Assembly (NCBI GenBank): GCA_964596345.1
Contig: CAZQSZ010000007.1
Span: 186,001-250,000, forward strand
Reading direction: 5' to 3'
Origin: CADEDV01 sp964596345
GTDB lineage: Bacteria > Bacteroidota > Bacteroidia > Chitinophagales > Chitinophagaceae
DNA: 64,000 bases
The notes beneath the pieces are model-generated. The model did no database searches. It was not told where the DNA came from and saw only the letters and a program-made list of their open reading frames with translations. Positions 15,737 through 23,818 of this stretch are shown here, piece after piece (positions within the stretch are counted from its first letter, which is position 1; each line of letters begins with the position of its first letter). The position numbers and the translations under genes are program-made.

Positions 15737-16988
15737 TGTCGTATTCTTTTAATTTCCGGTAAAGTGTTCTTTCGCTGATACCCAGATCTAAGGCAGCATC
15801 TTTTCTTTTGCTTTTGTGTTTTTTCAGGGCTTTGATGATCAGCTCTTTTTCTTTATCCATGATGTTGAGGCTCTCTTCCACTTCCACATGCTCGTGAATA
15901 TCATTGTTCATGATAACGGGTTGTACAGACTGAACAGCAGGTTGAAGCGAATTTTGCGGCACCAATGCCGGTTGTTGCAGCAGCTCAGCATTCTTCACCC
16001 GGTAACCATCTGATTCTTTTAATTCGTTGATAAAATGCTGGCTCTGGGCCACCATATTCGGGTTTTGCAATACTTCCAGGAACATCTTCTTCAACTCGGT
16101 CACATCCTTTTTCATATCGAAAAAGAGTTTGTATAAGATCTCTCTTTCGTTGGAGAAATCCTGGGTGTGTGTGCCGGGATGTGCCAGTACCGGCATCCGG
16201 TTGCTGGAATAAGGTTGTAAGAACCGGCTGAGTTCTTTGGAACCGATCTGCTTATCCTGTGAAAGAACTGAGATCTGCTCCGCAATATTCTTCAATTCCC
16301 GCACATTACCGGGCCAGGGATAGTTTATTAACAGTTGTTTTGCTTCCTCATCTAATTGCACCGGGGCTGTTTTATACTTATCTGCAAAATCAGCCGCAAA
16401 TTTTCTGAAGAGAATATGAATATCTTCCGGCCTGTCATGCAACGCAGGTACACGAATAGGTACGGTACTCAACCGGTAATACAGGTCTTCCCGGAATTTG
16501 CCCACCTGCACCAGTTGCAACAGGTCTTTATTAGTGGCTGCAATAACCCGTACATCTGTTTTCTGTACTTTGGAAGAACCCACCCGGATGTATTCACCGG
16601 TTTCCAGTACCCGAAGTAATCTTGCTTGTGTGCCCAGTGGCAGTTCACCAATTTCATCGAGGAAGATGGTACCGCCATTTACTGTTTCGAAGTATCCTTT
16701 TCTTGCATCAGAAGCACCGGTGAAGGATCCTTTTTCATGGCCGAATAACTCGGAATCGATTGTGCCTTCCGGTATAGCACCGCAGTTCACAGCAATAAAG
16801 GGATTATGTTTTCTTGCCGATAAAGAGTGAATGATCTGGGAGAATACTTCTTTTCCCACACCACTTTCCCCGTTGATCAGTACGGTAAGATCAGTGTTCG
16901 ATACCTGTGCTGCCACCTGCAACGCATAGTTCAGGGCAGGAGAATTGCCGATAATGCCGAAACGATTTTTTATAATTTGAATGTCCAT
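15726..16988 (-). CDS. sigma-54-dependent transcriptional activator without receiver domain
   Basis: AAA+ enhancer-binding protein, 420 aa, with no N-terminal receiver or GAF domain. Visible motifs: Walker A GESGVGKE (40-47), the sigma-54-contacting GSFTGA loop (87-92), Walker B GGTIFLDE (105-112) and an arginine-finger region RVIAATNKDL. A Fis-type HTH occupies the last ~40 residues (AALDLGISERTLYRKLKEYD). Lacking a sensor, it may be constitutively active or controlled by a partner. It lies 3 bp after miaB and overlaps lptE by 11 bp, so it is embedded in an envelope-biogenesis operon. Confidence 0.92.
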   Translation of the reverse strand: MDIQIIKNRFGIIGNSPALNYALQVAAQVSNTDLTVLINGESGVGKEVFSQIIHSLSARKHNPFIAVNCGAIPEGTIDSELFGHEKGSFTGASDARKGYFETVNGGTIFLDEIGELPLGTQARLLRVLETGEYIRVGSSKVQKTDVRVIAATNKDLLQLVQVGKFREDLYYRLSTVPIRVPALHDRPEDIHILFRKFAADFADKYKTAPVQLDEEAKQLLINYPWPGNVRELKNIAEQISVLSQDKQIGSKELSRFLQPYSSNRMPVLAHPGTHTQDFSNEREILYKLFFDMKKDVTELKKMFLEVLQNPNMVAQSQHFINELKESDGYRVKNAELLQQPALVPQNSLQPAVQSVQPVIMNNDIHEHVEVEESLNIMDKEKELIIKALKKHKSKRKDAALDLGISERTLYRKLKEYDIEE

Positions 16989-16991
16989 GGT

Positions 16992-18452
16992 TTATTGTGT
17001 TGCTGTGATCCTTCCAAGTAAGGTGCCTTGTGTACATTCATCAGCTCTTACCCAAACATAGTCGCCTTTTTGCAGGGCATGGTTTTCCTTGGGAAAAACA
17101 AATACTTTTCCTTCAGAGCTTCTTCCTTTCCAGTCGGTATCACTTTTTTTACTTTCCCCTTCAATTAAAATTTTGAAAGTTTTCCCGATATCTTTTTTAT
17201 TACTTTCTAACGAGAGCCGGTTTTGCAGGTCCACCACTTCCTGCAATCTTCTTTTCTTTACCTCCAGCGGCACATCGTCTTTGAAACGGCGTTGTGCCAG
17301 GGTGCCCGGTCTTTCAGAATAGTAGAACATATAAGAGTAATCATATTGTGCATACTCCATAATACTTAAGGTATCCTGGTGATCCTGTTCTTCTTCGGTA
17401 CAAAAACCAGTAATGATATCCGCACTGATGCCGCAACCCGGTATGATCTCTTTGATACGGTCCACTTTCGCCATATACCATTCACGGGTATAAGTTCGGT
17501 TCATCAATTGCAAAATTCTTGATGATCCGCTTTGTACGGGTAAATGAATGTAGTTGCAGATGTTCTCATACTTCGCAATGGTATGCAGCACTTCGTCGGT
17601 TATATCTTTTGGATGCGAGGTGGAGAAACGAACCCGCAGCAGGGGAGATATCTGAGCTACCTGCTCAAGTAATCTTGCAAATGTAACAGGTGACGGCGTT
17701 ACCAGTTGCCCGTTGTCAGTTGTCCGTGGTCTGTCGTCTGTATAGTAATAACTATCAACGTTCTGACCCAGCAGCGTTACTTCCCGGTATCCTTCGGCAA
17801 AAAGATGGTTGCATTCGCTTAGTATGCTTTCGGCATCCCGGCTTCTTTCCCGGCCACGGGTAAAAGGCACCACGCAGAAAGAGCACATATTATTGCAGCC
17901 CCGCATAATACTCACATAAGCGGATACTCCGTTGCTATCCAGCCGGACCGGTGCGATATCAGCATAGGTCTCGTCCCGGCTTAATAAAACATTGACTGCT
18001 TTTTGTCCGCCGGTGGCTTCTTCCACCAGGGTCGGAAGGGTGCGGTAAGCATCGGGGCCCACCACGATATCCACCAGTTTTTCTTCCTCGATGAATTTCG
18101 TTTTCAACCGTTCTGCCATACAACCCAGTACGCCGACCAGCATTCCTTTCTTTTTGCGTTTCAGTTTCCTGAACTCGGTCAGCCTTTTGCGTACGGTCTG
18201 TTCGGCTTTTTCCCGGATAGAGCAGGTATTGATGAAGATAAGATCGGCTTCTTCCACGTTTCTTGTAGCACCAAAGCCCTCACTATTCAATATGGAGGCA
18301 ACGACTTCGCTGTCAGCGAAGTTCATCTGGCAGCCGTAGCTCTCGATATAAAACCGTTTCTTATATGCATTCGGATCGTTGGCAAAGGGGGCATAGGCTT
18401 CCCCTTGCCGGGTTTCATCCTGAACTTTATCTGTCACGTAGTCAAGCATCAA
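16992..18452 (-). CDS. miaB: tRNA-2-methylthio-N6-dimethylallyladenosine synthase MiaB
   Basis: Radical-SAM methylthiotransferase making ms2i6A37 in tRNAs reading UNN codons. 486 aa. The MTTase cluster cysteines are C41, C77 and C111; the radical-SAM CxxxCxxC is C186, C190, C193. A TRAM-like domain lies at the C-terminus. Residues about 239-254 (DDRPRTTDNGQLVTPS) interrupt the region between GQNVDSY and VTFARLLEQ, where other MiaB proteins have only a short loop. This stretch is encoded by a TTGTCAGTTGTCCGTGGTCT-type repeat at about 17703-17740, an apparent in-frame insertion. The core motifs are intact, so the enzyme is probably functional. Confidence 0.93.
   Translation of the reverse strand: MMLDYVTDKVQDETRQGEAYAPFANDPNAYKKRFYIESYGCQMNFADSEVVASILNSEGFGATRNVEEADLIFINTCSIREKAEQTVRKRLTEFRKLKRKKKGMLVGVLGCMAERLKTKFIEEEKLVDIVVGPDAYRTLPTLVEEATGGQKAVNVLLSRDETYADIAPVRLDSNGVSAYVSIMRGCNNMCSFCVVPFTRGRERSRDAESILSECNHLFAEGYREVTLLGQNVDSYYYTDDRPRTTDNGQLVTPSPVTFARLLEQVAQISPLLRVRFSTSHPKDITDEVLHTIAKYENICNYIHLPVQSGSSRILQLMNRTYTREWYMAKVDRIKEIIPGCGISADIITGFCTEEEQDHQDTLSIMEYAQYDYSYMFYYSERPGTLAQRRFKDDVPLEVKKRRLQEVVDLQNRLSLESNKKDIGKTFKILIEGESKKSDTDWKGRSSEGKVFVFPKENHALQKGDYVWVRADECTQGTLLGRITATQ
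17700..17742. repeat. Repeat inserted in frame in miaB
   Basis: GTTGCCCGTTGTCAGTTGTC followed by CGTGGTCTGTCGTCTG, a low-complexity GTTGTC/GTCTG motif unlike the surrounding coding sequence. Similar strings are common as intergenic repeats in Bacteroidota genomes (from general knowledge, not searched here). It adds about 15 residues to the protein without breaking the frame. Confidence 0.65.
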
Positions 18453-18586
18453 CTAAAAATTTGGAGCACAAATATACTCCAAAGCCTGAAGATTGTGACA
18501 GGATGGCAGCAATTTATCAGTGCCGGGAAACAAACGTTTGGCCTTACCATTGTTCCAAAACTTTCTGGCCATCAGCAGGTTCAGGT

Positions 18587-18594
18587 TATCTTTG
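18587..18594 (+). promoter_or_regulatory. candidate Bacteroidota -7 box (TATCTTTG) for the receptor gene
   Basis: TATCTTTG matches the TAnnTTTG consensus used by the Bacteroidota primary sigma factor and lies 15 bp before the ATG at 18610, in the divergent miaB/receptor spacer. A matching -33 TTG-type box is not clear, so this is tentative. Confidence 0.4.
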
Positions 18595-18609
18595 ACCGTC
18601 TAATTACCG

Positions 18610-21021
18610 ATGTTAAAAAGAGCCACTTTCCTTATTACCACTATTCTGTTTGTCTTCATAGCGGCCGCCCAGGAAAAAGCGGTGCTGGGCTTGCTGACCG
18701 GCAATATCATGGATGAGAAAAAGAAAGCCCTGGAAGGAGCCAGTGTGCAACTGATTTCTTTTGCTGATAGCCTGGACAAACGTTCTGTTTCCACCGACAA
18801 GACCGGCCAGTTCACTTTTTCGGCCATTCCTTTTGGCTATTATAAATTATCCATCAGTTATATCGGCCTGCAACCCCTGACCATCGACAGTATTTATTTC
18901 CGGACGGAGCGGTTTGATTTTAATATGAGTGATATCACCCTCCAGCCAAGGACAACAGATAACCTGGAAGCGGTGGTCATCTATGCAGAAAAACCGTTGG
19001 TCCAGTCTAAGGATGGCAATATCACTTTTAATGCCGGTGAATCCGCCTTAGCCGCAGGAAGCAATGCCAGCGAACTGCTGACCAATGTGCCGCTGGTAGG
19101 GAAAGACCCGGATGGAAAAATAACGGTAAGAGGAAAGGAACCGAAGATTCTTATCGACGATAAACCGGTTGAGTTGAATATGCAGCAATTACAAGACCTG
19201 CTGGAATCTATGCCCGGCAGTTCGATTGAGAAGATTGAAGTAATGACCAACCCGCCACCTCAGTATGCTAACGAACAGGGGGGAGTGATCAATATCGTCA
19301 CCAAAAGAGGAAAAGTGGGTATGAGTGGCAGGGCCTCGCTGACCGCCGGTACAAGGGGAGAAGCTTCTTTCAACGCCAGTTTTACTTATCGCAATAAAGG
19401 CCTTGCGATTAATATCAATGCCGGGGGGGGCTATAATCAATACCAGGGAAATGGTTATTCCACCAGGAATAATATATATACCGACTCGTCTAATTTTTTC
19501 AATACCACGAATAACTACACGAACAAAGGGCTGCGTCCCAATTTCAGGGCGAACGTGGACTATGATTTCAATAAAAACAACCTGCTGAATTTTGTATTCA
19601 GCTATAATCAGAATGATTTCGATAACTCCAATATTACAGAATACCGGAATATCAACCGCAACGATGAGTTATGGCGGATGAGCCGCCGGGAAGTACTTAG
19701 CGAAGGCAGCAGCCGCAGTCCGAACCTCAGCCTCAGTTATACCTGGAAAGGTAAACCGGGTGAAACCTTACGCATTATCACCGGGTATAATTTATCCTTC
19801 AATGAAAGTGACCGGGATTTTTACCAGCAGTTCTTTAATCCTGATCTTACTCCCAACGGAGTTGATTCTGCACAGCAACAACTGAACGATACCAGGATCA
19901 ACAGTTATAATGGCCGGGTGAATTACGACAAGATGCTGGATAATAAGAAAACATTTATATCGCTGGGCACCGCTTATAACCGCTCTAATAATCATGTGAC
20001 CGTGGATGCCAGTTATAAAAAGAAACCGGAAGGCACTATGGAGAAACTGGATATGCTGAGTAATGATTTCTGGTTTCACCAAACTATTACGAACCTGCGG
20101 GGTTCTGTCAAACAAATACTCGGGGAGAATTTCAGTTTTACCGCAGGTACTTCTGTTGAACAAACAGGTATCTGGTTTGAATTATTAAAAGAAGGACGGG
20201 ACGTAAAGAATAATTACTGGACCTGGTTGCCTTTTGCGAATATCAATAAAACCTGGAAGGAGAAGCTGAGTTTAACATTGGCCTATCGCCGCAGCATTCG
20301 CCGACCGGGTATTGGTGAATTAAACCCGACGGTTGATTTTTCTGATCCGTACAATATCCGTTTTGGTAATGAAAAACTGGAAGCTTCCACGGCGCACAAC
20401 TTTGATTTTGTTATTGGCCGCACCAAGCCCAAATACTATGTCAACTTTGGGATGGGTTATAATGTTGTGGAGGATGTCTTCAGCCAGGTAAGAACCTTAT
20501 TAGCAAATGGGGTGACACAGGTAACCTGGGAAAATATCAGCGACCGGAAGGAATATGAACTGAGCAGCTGGAACGGTGTAACCATCACCAAAAAATGGAA
20601 AGTGAATGCGAGTGCCAGTTATACATATAATAAATACAGTGAGTTTGATAAAACAGTCAGGAAATTCCGGGACGGCGGATCATTTACCTCCAATATTAAC
20701 TCCAGCTTTGTTCCAACAGACCGCTGGAGTATCAACGGCGGTTTTAATATCAACAGGTTTGCAAATCCACAGGGTTATGCCCGCTGGAATACGAGTATGA
20801 ACCTGGGTGTGCAACGAAAGCTCTTCAACAAGAAAATGGTCATTACTATCAATACGATCGATCCGTTTGCTAACCAGCAGCGGAGGATATTTACGTACGG
20901 ACCCAATTTCAATTTAGAGAGTTACAGCAGCACCCGGACAAGAAATTTCCGGATCAGTGTGGCCTATAATTTTACAAAGACGCCGAAGAAGAAACCGGTT
21001 GTTCTGCCGGCTAAGAAATGA
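18610..21021 (+). CDS. outer-membrane beta-barrel receptor (TonB-dependent receptor-like, carboxypeptidase-regulatory N-domain)
   Basis: 803 aa. A signal peptide (about 1-20, ending AAAQ) is followed by a carboxypeptidase-regulatory-like beta-sandwich (about 28-105). Next comes a plug-like domain with VVIYAEKPLVQSKDGNITFN and GKEPKILIDDKPVELN, and a long barrel rich in alternating aromatic strands. This matches the 'outer membrane beta-barrel family' receptors of Bacteroidota, related to TonB-dependent receptors. No SusD partner follows, so substrate and TonB coupling are unknown. A candidate promoter lies just upstream. Confidence 0.85.
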   Translation: MLKRATFLITTILFVFIAAAQEKAVLGLLTGNIMDEKKKALEGASVQLISFADSLDKRSVSTDKTGQFTFSAIPFGYYKLSISYIGLQPLTIDSIYFRTERFDFNMSDITLQPRTTDNLEAVVIYAEKPLVQSKDGNITFNAGESALAAGSNASELLTNVPLVGKDPDGKITVRGKEPKILIDDKPVELNMQQLQDLLESMPGSSIEKIEVMTNPPPQYANEQGGVINIVTKRGKVGMSGRASLTAGTRGEASFNASFTYRNKGLAININAGGGYNQYQGNGYSTRNNIYTDSSNFFNTTNNYTNKGLRPNFRANVDYDFNKNNLLNFVFSYNQNDFDNSNITEYRNINRNDELWRMSRREVLSEGSSRSPNLSLSYTWKGKPGETLRIITGYNLSFNESDRDFYQQFFNPDLTPNGVDSAQQQLNDTRINSYNGRVNYDKMLDNKKTFISLGTAYNRSNNHVTVDASYKKKPEGTMEKLDMLSNDFWFHQTITNLRGSVKQILGENFSFTAGTSVEQTGIWFELLKEGRDVKNNYWTWLPFANINKTWKEKLSLTLAYRRSIRRPGIGELNPTVDFSDPYNIRFGNEKLEASTAHNFDFVIGRTKPKYYVNFGMGYNVVEDVFSQVRTLLANGVTQVTWENISDRKEYELSSWNGVTITKKWKVNASASYTYNKYSEFDKTVRKFRDGGSFTSNINSSFVPTDRWSINGGFNINRFANPQGYARWNTSMNLGVQRKLFNKKMVITINTIDPFANQQRRIFTYGPNFNLESYSSTRTRNFRISVAYNFTKTPKKKPVVLPAKK

Positions 21022-21035
21022 ATTTCATTTTTTTT

Positions 21036-21098
21036 ACTCCGGAGGAGTAAAAGCCCGGTAGAACTGGTGGCAGATATTTCCCTTGCCCCGTAGGGGCA
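21036..21098. repeat. Left-flank hairpins of the IS200-like element
   Basis: Two 7-bp stems with 3-nt loops: TTACTCC-gga-GGAGTAA (about 21035-21051) and TTGCCCC-gta-GGGGCAA (about 21082-21098). They flank the transposase gene at its 3' side. Similar hairpins lie on the other side. The first may also terminate the receptor transcript, as it follows a T-rich run. Confidence 0.7.
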
Positions 21099-21102
21099 AA
21101 AC

Positions 21103-21564
21103 CTATTCAGGTGATGTAAATAAGTATTGTTCGTTGTAGGCTACCGAAAAATCATCCAGCATCTCTTTGTATTCTTCCAGGAAGTTTTTCTTTTGATGAT
21201 GTATTTCCTGTTTTTCAATATAATTAATAACAGCACCCAACTGTGATTTGGAATAAGAGAAAGCACCATATCCTTCCTGCCAGCGAAATAAAAAGGATGT
21301 TAGTTTCTCCCTGTTGATCCATTCAGAGGAGTCACCCTTTACAATCCGCACCAAGTCGGATAATGATTGCGCAGGACGCAACCCAACTAGCATATGCAGG
21401 TGATCAGGCATTGAATTGATAGCAATCATTTTGTGACCGTGATTTTGGACAATGCCCGTTATATATTGTTCCAGCCTCTTTTTCCATTCTTTGCTGATAA
21501 GAGATTGCCTGAATTTTACGGCAAAAACACAATGAATATGAATTTGTGTGTAGGTGTTGGACAT
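21103..21564 (-). CDS. IS200/IS605-type Y1 transposase (REP-associated-like)
   Basis: Single-domain Y1 HUH transposase, 153 aa. The HUH motif is H55-L-H57 in MPDHLHMLV. The catalytic tyrosine is probably Y115 in AVINYIEKQEIHH. It cuts and rejoins single-stranded DNA at hairpins. The gene is intact and is bracketed by GTA/TAC-loop hairpins at 21036-21098 and 21584-21644, so it looks like a complete small element with no passenger gene. A tRNA gene lies 108 bp beyond its 5' end. Confidence 0.9.
   Translation of the reverse strand: MSNTYTQIHIHCVFAVKFRQSLISKEWKKRLEQYITGIVQNHGHKMIAINSMPDHLHMLVGLRPAQSLSDLVRIVKGDSSEWINREKLTSFLFRWQEGYGAFSYSKSQLGAVINYIEKQEIHHQKKNFLEEYKEMLDDFSVAYNEQYLFTSPE
21103..21564 (-). 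mobile_element. IS200-like element core, bounded by hairpins (approximate limits 21036-21644)
   Basis: The transposase gene with hairpin repeats on both sides forms a probable single-strand-transposing unit. Exact ends are not determined, because IS200-type elements leave no target duplication and have no terminal inverted repeats. The coordinates given are those of the gene; the hairpins mark plausible outer limits. Confidence 0.6.
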
Positions 21565-21583
21565 CCGATTACCGGTTTTGTTT

Positions 21584-21644
21584 TGCCCTTACAGGGCAAT
21601 CTTGCATGTTGCTATTAGCTACCGATCTGAAGTCCCTACGGGAC
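21584..21644. repeat. Right-flank hairpins of the IS200-like element
   Basis: TTGCCCT-tac-AGGGCAA (about 21584-21600) and GTCCC-tac-GGGAC (about 21632-21644), both with a TAC loop. They mirror the GTA-loop hairpin on the other flank. Confidence 0.7.
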
Positions 21645-21671
21645 TCATGTCCTCAACTTGTAGATTCTATG

Positions 21672-21743
21672 AGCGGCAAATGGGAATCGAACCCACGACC
21701 TTCAGTTTGGGAAACTGAAGCTCTACCACTGAGCTACTGCCGC
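21672..21743 (-). tRNA. tRNA-Gly (anticodon CCC)
   Basis: A full 72-nt cloverleaf reads on the minus strand: acceptor GCGGCAG paired with TTGCCGC, D-arm GCTC/GAGC, anticodon stem TCAGT/ACTGA with loop TTCCCAA, 5-nt variable loop, T-arm GTGGG/CCCAT with TTCGATT. CCA is not encoded. Anticodon CCC reads GGG glycine codons. Confidence 0.93.
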
Positions 21744-21758
21744 TTTTGTGCTTCTAAT

Positions 21759-22277
21759 TTACAAAACCACGTCCGAAAAACGGGCCCTTTTTGCCAGCCA
21801 GCTTTCCTTTACTGGAACAATCCATTTATTCTCCAGTTCTTCTTTGGTCTGCACCAGGTTATTAAAATAAAGCGTATCGTTGGTGATGAACCCATTCTCT
21901 GCTGCATACTGTAATTGAGAGAGGGGTAGCATTTGTATTTTATCCTTTACCACGAATGCCAGGGTGGTGCGGTCAAACATATTTACGCTGAAACGTTGTT
22001 CAATATCTTTTACCAGGCGGACAGAACTGTCGGTACTGCACCCGCCCACACCGGTAACCGTTTCATCTGCCATCAAAATGATGAACTGGCCAAAGAATAA
22101 ATAAGCAGCGCCTTTTACCGGGGCGCCATGACTTTTCCATTGTGCAGTGAATTGTTGCAGCATTTCCTCCACTTCAAAAGCTTCCTGCAATGAAAAAAGA
22201 CGGCTGGACTGGTACACCCAAACCCGGGAAGAGGGATGAAAACTACCGTCAAGAAGGTATTTATAATCGAGATTCAT
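21759..22277 (-). CDS. conserved hypothetical protein, often mislabelled 'ABC transporter ATPase' in Bacteroidota
   Basis: 172 aa, cytosolic, no Walker motifs, so it is not an ATPase. Features are an N-terminal YQSSRLFS segment, a helix EAFEVEEMLQQFTAQWKSHG (about 32-51), then VKGAAYLFFGQFIILMADE and GVGGCSTDSSVRLVKDIE (about 76-93). In other Bacteroidota I recall this protein next to Fe-S oxidoreductase genes, as here, but the function is unknown. Confidence 0.8.
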   Translation of the reverse strand: MNLDYKYLLDGSFHPSSRVWVYQSSRLFSLQEAFEVEEMLQQFTAQWKSHGAPVKGAAYLFFGQFIILMADETVTGVGGCSTDSSVRLVKDIEQRFSVNMFDRTTLAFVVKDKIQMLPLSQLQYAAENGFITNDTLYFNNLVQTKEELENKWIVPVKESWLAKRARFSDVVL

Positions 22278-22306
22278 GGCGCTAAATTACAAACAAATAA
22301 ATCCTG

Positions 22307-22708
22307 TTGGAACATTCACCCAAACAAGAACCGGCCCTACTGGCCCACTGGACCTACACCAGGGAGGAATGGCGGGCTTTTCAGCGCTGGACGAGGAAGA
22401 AAAGGAGTTTTTTCCATTACCTGCTGCATTTTTTTACTCCCTGGAAAAACCAAACCCCGGAAGTAAAGATCTCGCAGGAAAAGCTATTAATAGGAGAAGG
22501 TCAGCATCCTTTCAATACAACAGAACATACCTTAAGACGGGTGGAGATCAGGGATGCCGGACGGTTGAATATAATGGAGATAACGGTGGAAAGAAACAAT
22601 ACTGCACCTGCAGGCTTACATGAAATCAGGGTGCCGGTTCCAAAAGGAAAACTAAGAGAGGCGATTGTGGTGCAGGAAAAAATAGCGGATCAGCTTTTAC
22701 CGGGTTGA
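22307..22708 (+). CDS. hypothetical protein
   Basis: 133 aa, probably starting at TTG 22307, since no in-frame ATG is near. Notable are a WTYTREEWRAFQRW segment near 15-28 that resembles the N-terminus of small Bacteroidota cytosolic or peripheral proteins, a basic aromatic stretch (KKRSFFHYLLHFF) and a beta-rich C-terminal half. It is divergent from the gene at 21759-22277 (29-bp spacer) and its 3' end overlaps the next minus-strand gene by 19 bp. Unknown function. Confidence 0.6.
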   Translation: MEHSPKQEPALLAHWTYTREEWRAFQRWTRKKRSFFHYLLHFFTPWKNQTPEVKISQEKLLIGEGQHPFNTTEHTLRRVEIRDAGRLNIMEITVERNNTAPAGLHEIRVPVPKGKLREAIVVQEKIADQLLPG

Positions 22709-22950
22709 GCAGGTTTCTTGTCGTCGATGCCGGGTTCAAACCAAATAGCACAAACCAATCCCAATATGACTGCTTTGATAAAATATAAGCCAACTGATCC
22801 TAAGGTAAAATAGGTTTTCTCAACTTTATCTCGATCAAAATACTCCCCCACCAGATTAAAGACTATATTATAAATAAAGAACAGGAGGGTAAATTTTAAA
22901 AACCTCTTCCAGGTAAAACCTCTCCAGAAGCCTTTTCGTTGTGTAGTCAT
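22690..22950 (-). CDS. small membrane protein, unknown function
   Basis: 86 aa with two hydrophobic segments (about 17-34 and 48-68) and a charged tail. The start codon overlaps the stop of the upstream Fe-S gene (TAATG arrangement), implying translational coupling. It may support a membrane-bound redox complex; this is inferred from the coupling only. Confidence 0.7.
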   Translation of the reverse strand: MTTQRKGFWRGFTWKRFLKFTLLFFIYNIVFNLVGEYFDRDKVEKTYFTLGSVGLYFIKAVILGLVCAIWFEPGIDDKKPAQPGKS

Positions 22951-23729
22951 TATTCCATTGATTTAGCAATCAATTCTGCCACGTCCAACACTTCCACGGC
23001 TTCTTCTTTTTCGGCCAGCTTTACGCCGTCGGTCATCATTGTATTACAAAAAGGGCAGGCAGCAGCAATGATACCTGCACCCGTCCCTATCGCTTCATTG
23101 GTACGGTCAATATTAATGCGGGTTGTCCCTTTTTCTTCTTCCTTGAACATTTGGGCACCCCCGGCACCACAACAAAGACCATTGCTTTTGCAGCGTTTCA
23201 TTTCTACCAGTTCTGCATCCAGGGCTTCCAGCACCTTTCTCGGGGCTTCGTATATATTATTGGAACGGCCCAGGTAGCAACTGTCATGATAAGTGATCTT
23301 CTTTCCTTTGAAAACACCGCCTTCTTTCAGTTTGATCTTTCCTTCGTCGATCAGTTGCTGTAACAAAGTGGTATGATGGATCACCTCATAGGAGCCGCCA
23401 AGTTCGGGGTATTCATTTTTCAGTGTATTGAAACAATGCGGGCAGGCGGTTACAATTTTCTTGATACCATAATTATTCAATACCTGGATATTCTGGTATG
23501 CCATCATCTGGAACATGAACTCGTTACCAGCACGGCGGACAGGATCGCCGGTACACATTTCTTCTTTACCGAGTATGGCATAGTTGATCCCCACTTTATC
23601 TAATATGGTCACAAAAGCTTTGGTGATCTTCTGGGCACGTTGATCAAAACTGCCGGCACAGCCCACCCAGAATAATATTTCCGGGCTCTTACCATTGGCA
23701 AACAGTTCGGCTACGGTCGGAACATTCAT
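22950..23729 (-). CDS. CCG-domain (Fe-S) oxidoreductase subunit, HdrB/GlpC-like
   Basis: 259 aa with two cysteine-rich CCG domains: one with TACPHCFNTLKNEYP and the other with CKSNGLCCGAGGAQM, plus DSCYLGRSNNIYEAPR. CCG domains bind unusual Fe-S clusters in heterodisulfide-reductase and succinate:quinone reductase relatives. It likely pairs with the 443-aa ferredoxin-domain membrane protein at 27873-29204. In related genomes the two are normally adjacent, but here they are about 4 kb apart. Electron donor and acceptor are unknown. Confidence 0.85.
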   Translation of the reverse strand: MNVPTVAELFANGKSPEILFWVGCAGSFDQRAQKITKAFVTILDKVGINYAILGKEEMCTGDPVRRAGNEFMFQMMAYQNIQVLNNYGIKKIVTACPHCFNTLKNEYPELGGSYEVIHHTTLLQQLIDEGKIKLKEGGVFKGKKITYHDSCYLGRSNNIYEAPRKVLEALDAELVEMKRCKSNGLCCGAGGAQMFKEEEKGTTRINIDRTNEAIGTGAGIIAAACPFCNTMMTDGVKLAEKEEAVEVLDVAELIAKSME

Positions 23730-23818
23730 GCAGTGAAATTTATTTCAAATCTAAACTAAAAAGCTGTTTCATTCGCATTGTGCGATTCTTTCCTTTATTT
23801 TGCCGCATTAGTAACAGC

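Noticed and set aside
18003..18716. 237-codon plus-strand open frame over miaB
   Set aside because: It is antisense to the well-supported MiaB coding sequence and shows no recognisable protein features.
22276..22623. 115-codon plus-strand frame starting at ATG 22276
   Set aside because: Overlaps the 133-codon frame in a different phase, has low-complexity composition and begins at the start codon of the opposite gene.
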